A DNA stretch of 64,000 nt from Tardiphaga robiniae (GCF_013359755.1 NZ_JABMCJ010000094.1:682001-746000), one strand, 5' to 3'; counted from the first letter of the stretch, positions 25,116-34,935 are shown. Numbers and translations are program-made. The notes: a model not told the origin generated them from the sequence alone.

Positions 25116-26741
25116 ATGATCCGCCTCGACAATATCAGCAAGCAGAACGGTCATCAGATCGTCTTCATCGAAGCCGCCGGCGCGCTGCTGAAGGGTGAGA
25201 AGATCGGTCTGGTTGGGCCCAACGGTTCCGGCAAGACGACCCTGTTCCGCATGGTCACCGGCCGCGAACTGCCCGACGAGGGGCAAGTGGTGGTCGAGCG
25301 CGGCGTCACCATCGGCTATTTCAGCCAGGATGTCGGCGAAATGGCGGGCCATAGCGCGGTTGCCGAGGTGATGGAGGGCGCCGGCCCCGTCAGCGTGGTC
25401 GCGACCGAACTGAAGGAACTGGAAACGGCCATGGCCGATCCGGACCAGGCCGACAATATGGACACAATCATCGAGCGCTACGGTGAGGTCCAGGCCCGCT
25501 TCGAGGAACTCGACGGTTATGCGCTGGAAGGCCGCGCCCGCGAAGTACTCGCCGGTCTCTCATTCACGCAGGAAATGATGGACGGCGATGTCGGCAAACT
25601 GTCTGGCGGCTGGAAGATGCGCGTCGCGCTGGCACGCATTCTGTTGATGCGCCCCGACGTGATGCTGCTCGACGAACCCTCGAACCATCTCGACCTCGAA
25701 AGCCTGATCTGGCTCGAAGGGTTCCTGAAGGGCTACGAGGGCGCGCTACTCATGACCTCGCATGACCGCGAATTCATGAACCGCATCGTCACCAAGATCA
25801 TGGAGATCGATGCGGGCTCGCTGACGTCCTATTCCGGCGATTACGAATTCTACGAAGCGCAGCGCGCCATGAACGAGAAGCAGCAGCAGGCGCAATTCGA
25901 GCGCCAGCAGGCGATGCTGGCCAAGGAAATCAAGTTCATCGAACGCTTCAAGGCCCGCGCCTCGCATGCCGCGCAGGTGCAGAGCCGCGTCAAGAAGCTC
26001 GACAAGATCGAGCGCGTCGAGCCGCCGAAGCGCCGCGAGGTCGTGTCATTCGACTTCCTGCCGGCGCCGCGTTCGGGCGAAGACGTCGTCAGCCTGAAGA
26101 ACATCCACAAGGCCTATGGCAGCCGTACCATCTATGAAGGGCTGGACTTCTCGGTGCGTCGTAAAGAACGCTGGGCGGTGATGGGTATCAACGGCGCCGG
26201 CAAGTCGACACTGTTGAAGCTCGTGACCGGCGCGGCCGAGCCGGACAACGGCAACGTCACCATCGGCGGCAGCGTCAAGCTCGGTTACTTCGCGCAGCAC
26301 GCGATGGATCTGCTGGATGGCGAGCGCACGATCTTCCAGAATCTCGAAGACTCATTCCCGCAGGCCGGGCAGGGTACGCTGCGTGCGCTCGCCGGCTGCT
26401 TCGGCTTCTCCGGTGACGATGTCGAGAAGCGCTGCCGCGTGTTGTCAGGCGGCGAGAAGGCGCGTCTGGTGATGGCCAAGATGCTGTTCGATCCGCCGAA
26501 TTTCCTGGTGCTCGACGAGCCGACCAACCATCTGGACATGGCCACCAAGGAAATGCTGATCAAGGCGCTCGGCGATTACGAAGGCACCATGCTGTTCGTG
26601 TCGCATGACCGCCACTTCCTCGCGGCGCTGTCGAACCGCGTGCTCGAACTGACCCCGGACGGCATCCAGCAATATGGCGGCGGCTATACTGAATATGTCG
26701 AACGTACCGGCCAGGAAGCGCCGGGTTTGCATCCGAATTAA
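25116..26741 (+). CDS. ABC-F family ATPase (Uup/YheS-like)
   Basis: 541 aa from ATG 25116. It has two ABC cassettes and no membrane segments: Walker A GPNGSGKTT near residue 37 and GINGAGKST near 355, signatures KLSGGWKMRVALARI and LSGGEKARLVMAK, and Walker B LLDEPSNHLDLE and VLDEPTNHLDMA. The linker between cassettes is charged (around residues 235-310: EKQQQAQFERQQAMLAK). ABC-F proteins act on ribosomes, in translation rescue or antibiotic resistance. The C-terminal extension of Uup is absent. It is not linked functionally to its neighbours. Confidence 0.9.
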   Translation: MIRLDNISKQNGHQIVFIEAAGALLKGEKIGLVGPNGSGKTTLFRMVTGRELPDEGQVVVERGVTIGYFSQDVGEMAGHSAVAEVMEGAGPVSVVATELKELETAMADPDQADNMDTIIERYGEVQARFEELDGYALEGRAREVLAGLSFTQEMMDGDVGKLSGGWKMRVALARILLMRPDVMLLDEPSNHLDLESLIWLEGFLKGYEGALLMTSHDREFMNRIVTKIMEIDAGSLTSYSGDYEFYEAQRAMNEKQQQAQFERQQAMLAKEIKFIERFKARASHAAQVQSRVKKLDKIERVEPPKRREVVSFDFLPAPRSGEDVVSLKNIHKAYGSRTIYEGLDFSVRRKERWAVMGINGAGKSTLLKLVTGAAEPDNGNVTIGGSVKLGYFAQHAMDLLDGERTIFQNLEDSFPQAGQGTLRALAGCFGFSGDDVEKRCRVLSGGEKARLVMAKMLFDPPNFLVLDEPTNHLDMATKEMLIKALGDYEGTMLFVSHDRHFLAALSNRVLELTPDGIQQYGGGYTEYVERTGQEAPGLHPN

Positions 26742-26760
26742 GCGCGCCTGTTTCCTTCGC

Positions 26761-26802
26761 CCCGCCCGGCGAAGCGAAGCTTCGCTAGGCGGGAGAGGTT
26801 AA
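26761..26802. terminator. Palindromic hairpin between convergent ABC-F and lrp genes
   Basis: Outer arms CCCGCC (26761-26766) and GGCGGG (26788-26793) enclose a perfect 14-bp palindrome AGCGAAGCTTCGCT (26773-26786). Sitting between two convergent stops, it can serve as a bidirectional terminator. Read on the minus strand, its flank TTAACCTCTCCCGCC (26802-26788) matches the start of the hairpin at 29867, so it is also a repeat-family member. Confidence 0.6.
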
Positions 26803-26808
26803 GCAAGT

Positions 26809-27285
26809 TCAGCCCGTCAGCGCGGACACCGAGACGCCGCGCTTCACCACGCTGCGCATCGCGAAGCTTGAATGCAGCCGCGCCACGCCGGGCATCCGCG
26901 AGAGGTGCTGCTTGTGGATGCGCTCATAGTCTTCCATGTCGCGCGCCTGCACATGGACGAGATAGTCGTCATTGCCCGACATCAGGTAGCACGACACGAC
27001 ATCCGGGCATTTGGCGATCTCGCGCTCGAAGGCGGACAGCGCATCCTCGCTCTGCTTGTCGAGCGTGATGTGGACGTGGACCGTCATCATGTAGCCGAGC
27101 TCGGATGCGTCGATCTCGGCGGCATAGCCTTTGATCACGCCCTTCTTTTCCAGGGCCGTGAGACGCCGGGTACAGGCGGTGGGTGACAGGCCGACTTTCT
27201 CTGCCAGTGCCATCTGGCTGATCCGGGCATCCCGGACAACCTCGCGAAGGATCTTCCGGTCGGTCGAATCGAGGTCGCTTGCCAT
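26809..27285 (-). CDS. Lrp/AsnC-family transcriptional regulator
   Basis: 158 aa from ATG 27285 (a TTG 12 bases earlier is possible but weaker). The N-terminal HTH is LDSTDRKILREVVRDARIS followed by LAEKVGLSPTACTRRLTALE. The C-terminal RAM/effector domain includes YLMSGNDDYLVHVQARDMEDY. It is divergent from the alanine racemase and D-amino-acid dehydrogenase genes, so it is the probable alanine-responsive regulator of them (as Lrp is for dadAX in enterics). That is inference from position. Confidence 0.93.
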   Translation of the reverse strand: MASDLDSTDRKILREVVRDARISQMALAEKVGLSPTACTRRLTALEKKGVIKGYAAEIDASELGYMMTVHVHITLDKQSEDALSAFEREIAKCPDVVSCYLMSGNDDYLVHVQARDMEDYERIHKQHLSRMPGVARLHSSFAMRSVVKRGVSVSALTG

Positions 27286-27323
27286 GGTTCTCGCCAAAGT
27301 TTTGCAGGATTTCTCTACAGGGA

Positions 27324-27335
27324 CGTAAATTTACG
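27324..27335. promoter_or_regulatory. Perfect 12-bp palindrome, candidate Lrp operator
   Basis: CGTAAATTTACG is a perfect palindrome in the divergent lrp/alr intergenic region, AT-rich in its centre as Lrp/AsnC sites are. It lies 39 bp upstream of the lrp start codon. No second copy is visible in the region. Confidence 0.5.
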
Positions 27336-27438
27336 CCGATAATCACCGTTTATGACCGTAGCAGCGGCCGGAATCGCCGTAAAGCGCCATGCGGAAGGTG
27401 AGATACTGCCGTTGCGATCATTCGTAGCGGGGGATGTG

Positions 27439-28602
27439 ATGCTGGCACCTTGGACAGGCGGAACGGGCACGCGGCATGCGAGCGCGGTGCTGACCATCGA
27501 TCTCGAAGCCATCTCACGCAATTACCGGCTATTGGCCGAGCGGGTCGGCCCCGGCGTCACCTGCGCCGGCGTAGTGAAGGCCGACGCCTATGGCCTCGGC
27601 GCTGATCGTGTCGCGCCGGCACTCTATCGGGCCGGCTGCCGCACCTTCTTCGTGGCGCATCTCGACGAAGGGCTGGATCTCCAGACCCATCTGGCCCGCG
27701 ACGTTACGATCTACGTGCTCAACGGTCTGCCCTCGGGCAGCGAGCGTGACTGCGCGGAAGCCGGCATCATTCCGGTGCTCAATTCGCGCGAACAGCTTGA
27801 GGCCTGGTCGGATCAGGCGCGGCAACGCGGCCGGATTCTGCCCGCGGTCGTTCAGGTCGATAGCGGCATGTCGCGACTGGGCATGTCGCCGCGTGAGGTC
27901 GCCGAACTCTCGGGCAAGGACACCTCAGTTCTCGATATCCAGATGGTGATGAGCCATCTCGCTTGTGCCGACATGCCGGAGCATCCGGCCAATGCGCACC
28001 AGCTCGCCGCGTTTCAGGCGCTCGCGAAACGCTTCCCTGCTGCGCGACAATCTCTGGCCAATTCGTCCGGCATTTTCCTTGGGCGCAACTATCATCATGA
28101 CCTCGTCCGCCCCGGCGCCGCGCTCTACGGGCTCAATCCCCATCCCGCGCAAAGCAATCCGATGCTGCCAGTGGTTCGGCTCACCGCGCAGGTGCTCCAG
28201 ATGCGCGAGGTCGCAGCCGGCGCCCATGTCGGCTATGGCTGGACTTTCCGGGCGACGAAGCCGACGCGGTTGGCGACATTGGCCATTGGTTACGCCGACG
28301 GATTGCAGCGCGCCTTCGGCAATGGCGGCGCGGTCTATTTCCGCGGGCGGAGGCTGGCGGTTGCCGGGCGCGTCTCGATGGACTCGCTGACCGTCGATCT
28401 CGGCGATCTACCACCCGGCATGTTGGCACGGGGCTCGCAAGTGGAGATCATCGGTGGGCATCAGTCGCTCGATGCGCTGGCCGCAACCGCGGGCACGATT
28501 GGCTACGAAATGCTGACCTCGCTGGGTCAGCGCTATGAGAGAATTTACTCGGATGAGATCGATGTGCGGTGGACCGCCCGGTCTGGAGGCACGGTGCGAT
28601 GA
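27439..28602 (+). CDS. alr: Alanine racemase
   Basis: 387 aa from ATG 27439 (ggggga ribosome site). This start puts the PLP lysine at residue 47 ([15 protein letters not shown]), near the usual position; an in-frame ATG at 27352 would add 29 residues and lacks a ribosome site. The second catalytic Tyr lies in [10 protein letters not shown], and IGYADGLQR and [12 protein letters not shown] are family signatures. It interconverts L- and D-alanine. The stop overlaps the D-amino-acid dehydrogenase start (ATGA), so this is the catabolic, dadX-type racemase of the operon rather than a free-standing cell-wall one. Confidence 0.93.
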   Translation: MLAPWTGGTGTRHASAVLTIDLEAISRNYRLLAERVGPGVTCAGVVKADAYGLGADRVAPALYRAGCRTFFVAHLDEGLDLQTHLARDVTIYVLNGLPSGSERDCAEAGIIPVLNSREQLEAWSDQARQRGRILPAVVQVDSGMSRLGMSPREVAELSGKDTSVLDIQMVMSHLACADMPEHPANAHQLAAFQALAKRFPAARQSLANSSGIFLGRNYHHDLVRPGAALYGLNPHPAQSNPMLPVVRLTAQVLQMREVAAGAHVGYGWTFRATKPTRLATLAIGYADGLQRAFGNGGAVYFRGRRLAVAGRVSMDSLTVDLGDLPPGMLARGSQVEIIGGHQSLDALAATAGTIGYEMLTSLGQRYERIYSDEIDVRWTARSGGTVR

Positions 28603-29852
28603 AGGTTCTGGTTCTTGGCGCGGGCGTGATCGGTGTCACCACGTCCTATTATCTGGCCAAGGCAGGCCACGAGGTGACGGTGATCGACCGGCAGCCCGGC
28701 GCCGCGCTGGAGACCTCGTTCGGCAATGCCGGCGAAGTCTCGCCCGGCTACGCCTCGCCCTGGGCTGGCCCTGGCGTGCCGAAGAAGGCGCTCGGCTGGA
28801 TCATGGACAAATACGGCCCACTGGTGGTGCGGCCACAGGCCGATCCGCACCAGTGGCGCTGGATGCTGCAGATGCTGCGCAACTGCACGAGCGCGCGCTA
28901 CGCGCTGAACAAGTCGCGGATGGTCGGCATTGCCGAATACAGCCGCGACCAGCTGCGCGCACTGCGCGCCGAGACCGGCATCACCTATGACGATCGCAGC
29001 CAGGGCACGCTGCAACTGTTTCGCAAGCAGTCGCAGCTCGATGCCACCGGCGGCGATATCGACGTGCTCAAGCAATATGGCGTGCCGTATCAGGTGCTCG
29101 ATCGTGCCGGCTGCGTGAAATATGAGCCCGGCCTCGCCGGCGTGCAGGATCTGTTCGTCGGCGGTTTGCGTCTGCCCGAGGATGAGACCGGTGACTGTCA
29201 TCTGTTCACCCAGCGGCTGGAAAAGCTCGCGGCCGGACTTGGGGTGAAATTCGTCTACGAGACGACCATCAAGTCGGTGGATGTGACGGGTGGCCGCGTC
29301 GCGCAGGTGACGACCGACAAGGGCGTCTTCACCGCAGATAGTTACGTGATGGCGCTTGGCAGCTTCTCGCCGCTGCTGTTGCGACCGCTCGGTATCGATG
29401 CGCCGGTCTATCCGGTAAAGGGTTATTCGCTCACTGTGCCGATCACCGATGAGAGCGTTGCGCCGCAGTCGACGATCATGGACGAAAGCTACAAAGTGGC
29501 AATCACGCGCCTTGGTGACCGCATCCGCGTCGGCGGCACCGCTGAAGTCGGCAATTATCACCCGGTGCCGACCGCCCCGCGCCGTATGCCGCTCGACAAG
29601 TCGGTGACCGATTTGTTTCCGACCGCCGGCGATCTCTCACGCTCGACCTTCTGGAGCGGCTTGCGCCCGATGACACCGGATGGTCCGCCGATCGTCGGCC
29701 CGACGCATCTCGGCAATCTCCATCTCAACACCGGCCACGGCACGCTCGGCTGGACCATGGCCTGCGGCACCGCCCGCGTGCTGTCCGACCAGATCTCCGG
29801 CAAGGCGCCGGAGCTGGACGTCAAGGATCTGGCGATCAGCCGCTATAGCTGA
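28599..29852 (+). CDS. dadA: D-amino-acid dehydrogenase small subunit
   Basis: 417 aa from ATG 28599 (ggagg, 9 nt spacer), overlapping the racemase stop by 4 bp. The N-terminal FAD-binding motif is [19 protein letters not shown]. DadA features are [20 protein letters not shown] near residue 45 and a C-terminal [17 protein letters not shown] followed by [14 protein letters not shown]. It oxidises D-alanine and other D-amino acids to 2-oxo acids plus ammonia, feeding the respiratory chain at the inner membrane. With the racemase it forms the L-alanine catabolic route. Confidence 0.95.
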   Translation: MKVLVLGAGVIGVTTSYYLAKAGHEVTVIDRQPGAALETSFGNAGEVSPGYASPWAGPGVPKKALGWIMDKYGPLVVRPQADPHQWRWMLQMLRNCTSARYALNKSRMVGIAEYSRDQLRALRAETGITYDDRSQGTLQLFRKQSQLDATGGDIDVLKQYGVPYQVLDRAGCVKYEPGLAGVQDLFVGGLRLPEDETGDCHLFTQRLEKLAAGLGVKFVYETTIKSVDVTGGRVAQVTTDKGVFTADSYVMALGSFSPLLLRPLGIDAPVYPVKGYSLTVPITDESVAPQSTIMDESYKVAITRLGDRIRVGGTAEVGNYHPVPTAPRRMPLDKSVTDLFPTAGDLSRSTFWSGLRPMTPDGPPIVGPTHLGNLHLNTGHGTLGWTMACGTARVLSDQISGKAPELDVKDLAISRYS

Positions 29853-29866
29853 AGCAACGCTCTTTC

Positions 29867-29895
29867 TTAACCTCTCCCCGCATTGCGGGGAGAGG
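29867..29895. terminator. Strong hairpin after dadA
   Basis: A perfect 11-bp stem CCTCTCCCCGC (29871-29881) / GCGGGGAGAGG (29885-29895) with an ATT loop lies just downstream of the dadA stop. There is no U-run, so it is a terminator by position. It belongs to a dispersed GC-rich palindrome type, and its TTAACCTCTCCC flank recurs at 26788-26802. Confidence 0.65.
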
Positions 29896-30026
29896 GAGCT
29901 TACCTAGCGCAGTCTCCCACTTTCGCATTGCGACGATTCTAGCCGCATGCGTGCCATGCTTCCGTCCACGCCCATTTACATCCCCGCCATTTCCGTTTTC
30001 AGTTGCTGAAAACAATTGGGGGAAAC

Positions 30027-31664
30027 ATGAGCGGTCAAACTGCGTCGGTGCATCGCGCGTCGGCTGACGCCATTGAGGCTGATTACATCATCGTCGGCGC
30101 CGGCTCGGCCGGTTGCGTGCTGGCCAATCGCCTCTCGGCCTCGGGCAAATATTCGGTGCTGCTGCTGGAAGCCGGGCCGAAGGATCGCAATATCTGGATT
30201 CACATTCCGCTCGGTTACGGCAAGCTGTTCAAGGAAAAGACCGTCAACTGGATGTACCAGACCGAGCCCGAACCGGGCCTCGATGGACGCTCGGTCTTCC
30301 AACCGCGAGGCAAGGTGCTCGGCGGCTCCAGCTCTATCAACGGTCTGCTCTATGTGCGCGGCCAGCATGAGGACTACGATCGCTGGCGCCAGCTCGGGAA
30401 TACCGGCTGGGGCTATGACGACGTGCTGCCCTATTTCAAGAAGGCGGAAAATCAGACGCGTGGGCCGAGCGAGTATCACGGCGTTGGCGGCCCGCTGCCG
30501 GTGTCGGACTCGCGCTGCCCCGATCCGCTGTCGGAAGCTTTCATCGCTGCAGCTGCCGAGACGGGCATTCCGGTGAATAATGACTTCAACGGCGCGAGGC
30601 AGGAAGGCGCCGGCTGGTTCCAGACCACGACGAAGGGCGGCCGCCGCGCCTCGACAGCGCGGGCCTATCTGCGCCCGGCACAGAAGCAGGGCAAGGTCCG
30701 CGTCGAAACCGAAGCGCTGGCCCAGCGTATCCTGTTCGAAGGCAAGCGCGCGGTGGGCATCGAATTCAAGCAGCATGGCGTGGTGCGCAAGGCGCGCGCC
30801 CGCAAGGAAGTGCTGGTGTCGAGTGGCGCCTATAATTCACCGCAACTGCTGCAGCTCTCCGGCGTCGGTCCCGCCGATCTGCTCAAGGAACACGGCATCG
30901 AGGTCCTTCTTGATGCCCCCGGCGTCGGCAGTGATCTGCAGGATCACATGCAGGTCCGCATGGTGATGGAATGCCCGCAGAAGATCACGCTCAATGACTT
31001 CGTCAATCATCCCGTTCGCCGGGCGATGATGGGTCTGCAGTATGCCGCGTTCCGCACCGGTCCGCTGACCTATGCTGCCGGCACCACCGGGGCCTTCTTC
31101 AAGACCGATCCGCGCATGGCGTCTCCGGATATCCAGATCCACTTCCTGCCGTTCTCCACCGACAAGATGGGCGAGAAACTGCATCCGTTTTCCGGCTTCT
31201 CGGCGTCGGTCTGTCAGCTGCGCCCGGAAAGCCGCGGCTCGCTGCGCATCAAGAGCGCTGATCCCTCGGTGCCGCCGGCGATCCGCATCAACTATCTGGC
31301 GACCGAAACGGATCGTACGGCGAATGTCGAAGGCCTGAAAATCCTGCGTAAGATGCTGAACGCGCCGGCGATGAAGCCATTCGTGACCAAGGAGGTCGAG
31401 CCTGGTCCGGGCACGGTGACCGACGAGCAATGGCTCGCCTATTGCCGCCAGCGCGGCAGCACGGTCTATCATCCGACTTCGACGTGCCGGATGGGCAATG
31501 ATGCGAAAGCGGTGGTCGATCAGCGCCTGCGCGTGCGTGGGCTGGAAGGTCTGCGCGTGATCGATGCATCGATCATGCCGGACCTGATGTCGGGTAACAC
31601 CAACGCGCCGGTGATCATGATCGCCGAGAAGGCGTCGGATATGATCCTAGAGGATGCGCGGTAG
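30027..31664 (+). CDS. GMC-family flavin oxidoreductase (choline/alcohol dehydrogenase-like)
   Basis: 545 aa from ATG 30027 (gggggaaa ribosome site; an upstream TTG at 30003 is weaker). The dinucleotide-binding motif is DYIIVGAGSAGCVLANRLS. GMC signature 1 is GKVLGGSSSINGLLYVRG and signature 2 lies in SSGAYNSPQLLQLSGVGP. The catalytic His is H482 in YHPTSTCRMG, with NTNAPVIMIAEKASDMI at the end. The group oxidises primary or secondary alcohols, including choline, polyethylene glycol and aromatic alcohols. No betaine aldehyde dehydrogenase or BetI is near, so a choline role is not supported. It is convergent with an AraC regulator. Confidence 0.9.
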   Translation: MSGQTASVHRASADAIEADYIIVGAGSAGCVLANRLSASGKYSVLLLEAGPKDRNIWIHIPLGYGKLFKEKTVNWMYQTEPEPGLDGRSVFQPRGKVLGGSSSINGLLYVRGQHEDYDRWRQLGNTGWGYDDVLPYFKKAENQTRGPSEYHGVGGPLPVSDSRCPDPLSEAFIAAAAETGIPVNNDFNGARQEGAGWFQTTTKGGRRASTARAYLRPAQKQGKVRVETEALAQRILFEGKRAVGIEFKQHGVVRKARARKEVLVSSGAYNSPQLLQLSGVGPADLLKEHGIEVLLDAPGVGSDLQDHMQVRMVMECPQKITLNDFVNHPVRRAMMGLQYAAFRTGPLTYAAGTTGAFFKTDPRMASPDIQIHFLPFSTDKMGEKLHPFSGFSASVCQLRPESRGSLRIKSADPSVPPAIRINYLATETDRTANVEGLKILRKMLNAPAMKPFVTKEVEPGPGTVTDEQWLAYCRQRGSTVYHPTSTCRMGNDAKAVVDQRLRVRGLEGLRVIDASIMPDLMSGNTNAPVIMIAEKASDMILEDAR

Positions 31665-31685
31665 CTCCAGTTGCGAGCTCCAGCG

Positions 31686-32642
31686 CTACAGTTCGTCGGA
31701 CATCCGATAGGCGGCTGTCTGGCCGCGGAACTGGCCGGGCGTCATGTTGGTCGCCCGGCGGAAGGCGCGGGTAAAATTGGCTTGAGATGAAAAGCCCGCG
31801 GTATAGGCGACATCGACGATTGGTCGATACAGATCCGCCAGCATTTGTTTCGCCAGTGTCAGCCGCCGTTCGCTGACGAACTGATGCGGTGTGAGACCGG
31901 TTCGGACCTTGAACACCCGCGCGAAATGCGCCGGGCTGAGACAGGCCGTGCGGGCCATATCGGCGACCGCGAATTCGCGCGAGATGTTGGCGTCAACGAA
32001 TTCGATTACCCGCGCCAGCCGCCGTTGATCCAATGGCTTGTCGGATGATGGTGGCGGCTTCAGCGGAATCGCGTTCGCCGCATATTTGTGAACGAGATGT
32101 GCGGACAATGCACTGCTGAGTGTTTCAATCAGCAGTCGGCCGGCGGAGGTCTCCGTATTCAGCTCCTGCAGGATCAGCTCGGCGACCTGTTCGATGAATG
32201 GATCATGATCGACGCTCTCATAGCGCAAGGTCATACGTGATGGATCGATTTCCAGATCCTGCAGAAGCGTGTCCTCAAAGGGCTGGCCGGGAAGATAGAT
32301 ATGCAGGCAGTCCGCGACCGGTTCGGAGACGTTGATATATTCTTCGCGAATGCCGGCGGGGCAGAGCCAGATGGTGCCGCGATGGCCCGACGTCCGTTGC
32401 CGCATACCGCCGCCCTGACGCTCCACGACCGAGTTGCCGCGCAGGAACATGGCAATCTCGGTATCTCGTGGCAGCACCGAGGGTAGATCGCCGGCCCGAT
32501 GGCTCCAGCGCTCCGCGAGCAGATGGGGCCAATTCCGGTCCTGAGACCCATCGATGAGATGTCCGGTGACATACTTTTCCGCGCCGTGGCCTGCAATCGT
32601 CATAGCCAACCCCCACTCGCTGAAATGATCGTCGCTTAACAT
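31686..32642 (-). CDS. AraC-family transcriptional regulator
   Basis: 318 aa from ATG 32642 (agga ribosome site; ATG 32603 also possible). The N-terminal half is a cupin-like sensor (TIWLCPAGIREEYINVSEPVA). The C-terminal 100 residues are the double HTH (RVIEFVDANISREFAVADMA, CLSPAHFARVFKVRTGLTPH, IVDVAYTAGFSSQANFTRAF). It is divergent from the molybdopterin oxidoreductase gene at 32788 and convergent with the GMC oxidoreductase gene, so either could be its target. The effector is unknown. Confidence 0.92.
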   Translation of the reverse strand: MLSDDHFSEWGLAMTIAGHGAEKYVTGHLIDGSQDRNWPHLLAERWSHRAGDLPSVLPRDTEIAMFLRGNSVVERQGGGMRQRTSGHRGTIWLCPAGIREEYINVSEPVADCLHIYLPGQPFEDTLLQDLEIDPSRMTLRYESVDHDPFIEQVAELILQELNTETSAGRLLIETLSSALSAHLVHKYAANAIPLKPPPSSDKPLDQRRLARVIEFVDANISREFAVADMARTACLSPAHFARVFKVRTGLTPHQFVSERRLTLAKQMLADLYRPIVDVAYTAGFSSQANFTRAFRRATNMTPGQFRGQTAAYRMSDEL

Positions 32643-32787
32643 TCAATTCCTGTGCCATGGGCGCGGGGCGGAACCCGCCGCGTGGTCAGCAGGATTTGCA
32701 AACAGAACAGCAGGCTCGGAAAAGCCAACAGCCCGTCAGCTCAGCATGCTCGGCATCGACCCAGATCGGTAGCCAGCGGAGGCCAGC

Positions 32788-34911
32788 TTGACCCAGATAA
32801 CCGTAATTGGTGCATGCCCCCATGATTGCCCCGACACCTGCTCCATGATCACGACGGTCGAAGATGGCCGTGCCGTGTCCGTGCGGGGCAATCCGGATCA
32901 CCCGTTCACGCAAGGTCGGCTCTGCGTGAAGGTCAACGATTATCAGGAGCGCGTCTATAGCGACCAGCGCATTCTCTATCCGATGCGGCGCTCGGGGCCG
33001 AAGGGCAGTGGCCAGTTTACGCGCATCTCATGGGGTGCCGCGCTGTCCGAGATCGCCGGCAAATGGAAGACGATCATCGCTGAGGACGGCGCCAAGGCGA
33101 TCCTGCCGTGCAGCTATCTTGGCACCCAGGGCATCATCAACGGCCTCAATGTCGGCGATCCCCTGTTCAACAAGCTCGGCGCCACGGTGGCCGAACGTAC
33201 GTTCTGCGATTCCGGCGCCTGTACTGCCTATCTGATGACGATAGGCCATACGCCGGGTACCGATCCGGAGAGCTTCGTCCATTCCAAATACATCATCCTC
33301 TGGGCCTGCAACACGCTCAGCACCAACTCGCATCACTGGCCTTATATCAAGCAGGCGATGAAGAACGGCGCCAAGCTTGTGGTCATCGATCCCGTGCGGA
33401 CGCGGACCGCGCAGCAGGCGGACTGGCACATCGCTATAAGGCCGGGGACAGACGCGGCGCTGGCGCTGGGCCTCATCCACGTCATCACCACCGAGGGGCT
33501 GATCGATCGCGATTACGTCGACAACTATTCGATCGGCTATGACGAGCTGGCCGAACGTGCCGCGATTTACACGCCCGACTACGTGTCTGGAATCACCGGG
33601 ATCGCGGCGGACGACATCCGCACGCTGGCGCGTGAATATGCCACCACGCCGCCCGCGGTAATCCGCATCGGCGTCGCCGTCGAGCGACATGCCGGCGGAG
33701 GCCAGACCGTGCGCGCGATCTCATGTCTGCCCGCGCTGATCGGTGCCTGGCGTCACGTCGGCGGCGGTCTGCTGCAGCTGCCGATCTGGGCGTTTCCGGT
33801 GAAATGGGACGTGCTGATGCGCCCGGACCTACAAGGAGAGGATCTGCGCATCGTGAATCTGTGGCAACTCGGCCCGGTGCTCACCGGCGAGCTTGGTTTC
33901 GATCCACCGATCAAGTCGCTGTGCGTCTACAATGCCAATCCGATGGCCATGGTCACAGAGCAGGGCAAGATCGAGGCTGGCCTGGCGCGTGAGGATCTGT
34001 TTACCGTCGTCAGCGAACACTTCATGACCGACACCGCGCGCTTTGCCGATATCGTGTTGCCGGCGACGACGCAGCTCGAACAGAAGGATCTGATGTTCTC
34101 CTGGGGGCATCTTTATCTGTCCTACAACAACCAGGCGATCGAACCCCTCGGTGAAGCCGTATCGAACACCGAGCTGTTTCGCAGGCTCGCCGCCGCCATG
34201 GGCATCGACGATCCGTCGTTCTTCCGCAGCGATGACGAGATGATTGCGGATTCGATGGACTGGACCAGTCCCGTGCTGGAAAACATCACCATCGAGCAAC
34301 TGAAGCAAACCGGCTATGCGCGCTTGAAAGTCGAGGGATCCGATACATACGCGCCACATCGCGAAGGCAATTTTTTCACGCCGTCAGGCAAATGCGAATT
34401 CAAGTCCTCGATTGCCGCCGGCGGAAATTTCGTCGTGCCGCTGTTCAGGCAGGGCTATGGTGGCCAACAGTCCGGCGAGCCGGTCGATCCGTTGCCGTCC
34501 TATATTCCACCACGAGAATCGCCGCAGACCAATCCCGAGCTGGCGAAGAGATATCCGCTCAGCCTGATCTCGCCGAAGAGCCACGCATTCTTGAATTCCA
34601 ATTTCGGCAATATGCCGAAGCAGCTCCATCATGCCGGCGAGCAGGCCGTACTGCTGCATCCCGACGATGCTGCAGTACGTGGCATCGAAGCGGGCGCGCC
34701 GATCCGTGTCTATAACGATCGCGGCTCGTTCGAGGCGCTCGTCACCATCTCGGCGGATGTGAAGCCCGGCGTGGTGGTGGCACCGAGCGGCTATTGGCAA
34801 CGCTCGACCCGCAAGAGTGCAACGGTGCATGCGCTGACTTCGCCGGCGATGGCCGATCTCGGACGTGCGCCGACCTTCTCCGACATCCTGGTGCAGGTAT
34901 CGACGGCGTAA
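32788..34911 (+). CDS. Molybdopterin oxidoreductase, DMSO reductase superfamily, single subunit (A)
   Basis: 707 aa from an unusual TTG start at 32788, supported by a ggagg site 5 nt upstream. The N-terminal 4Fe-4S motif is ACPHDCPDTCSM with the fourth Cys in GRLCVKVNDY. It has the usual four molybdopterin domains: PMRRSGPKGSGQFTRISW, DPVRTRTAQQADWHIAIRPGTDAALALG, and a C-terminal dinucleotide-binding part ending around 34900. No partner 4Fe-4S or membrane subunit is present. The reaction cannot be assigned from sequence alone. It is convergent with, and homologous to, the next gene; the two end in a shared hairpin. Confidence 0.87.
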   Translation: MTQITVIGACPHDCPDTCSMITTVEDGRAVSVRGNPDHPFTQGRLCVKVNDYQERVYSDQRILYPMRRSGPKGSGQFTRISWGAALSEIAGKWKTIIAEDGAKAILPCSYLGTQGIINGLNVGDPLFNKLGATVAERTFCDSGACTAYLMTIGHTPGTDPESFVHSKYIILWACNTLSTNSHHWPYIKQAMKNGAKLVVIDPVRTRTAQQADWHIAIRPGTDAALALGLIHVITTEGLIDRDYVDNYSIGYDELAERAAIYTPDYVSGITGIAADDIRTLAREYATTPPAVIRIGVAVERHAGGGQTVRAISCLPALIGAWRHVGGGLLQLPIWAFPVKWDVLMRPDLQGEDLRIVNLWQLGPVLTGELGFDPPIKSLCVYNANPMAMVTEQGKIEAGLAREDLFTVVSEHFMTDTARFADIVLPATTQLEQKDLMFSWGHLYLSYNNQAIEPLGEAVSNTELFRRLAAAMGIDDPSFFRSDDEMIADSMDWTSPVLENITIEQLKQTGYARLKVEGSDTYAPHREGNFFTPSGKCEFKSSIAAGGNFVVPLFRQGYGGQQSGEPVDPLPSYIPPRESPQTNPELAKRYPLSLISPKSHAFLNSNFGNMPKQLHHAGEQAVLLHPDDAAVRGIEAGAPIRVYNDRGSFEALVTISADVKPGVVVAPSGYWQRSTRKSATVHALTSPAMADLGRAPTFSDILVQVSTA

Positions 34912-34935
34912 GAAGGCGGGCTACCCCGCCTTCTT
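34910..34935. terminator. Bidirectional hairpin overlapping both stop codons
   Basis: A perfect 11-bp stem AAGAAGGCGGG (34910-34920) / CCCGCCTTCTT (34925-34935) with a 4-nt loop CTAC. The TAA of gene A ends at 34911, and the TAG of gene B is at 34921-34923. The hairpin therefore includes part of both coding ends, which makes it a compact shared transcription end for two convergent genes. Confidence 0.8.

Noticed and set aside
30027-31664. Choline dehydrogenase (betA) assignment for the GMC oxidoreductase
   Set aside because: No betB, betI or choline transporter nearby and the family is broad, so no gene symbol is given.
34444-34482. Possible palindromic repeat insertion in molybdo-enzyme A (peptide RQGYGGQ)
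   Set aside because: The peptide looks like repeat-derived ones in some genomes, but no inverted repeat is visible in the DNA and the segment fits the normal protein layout.
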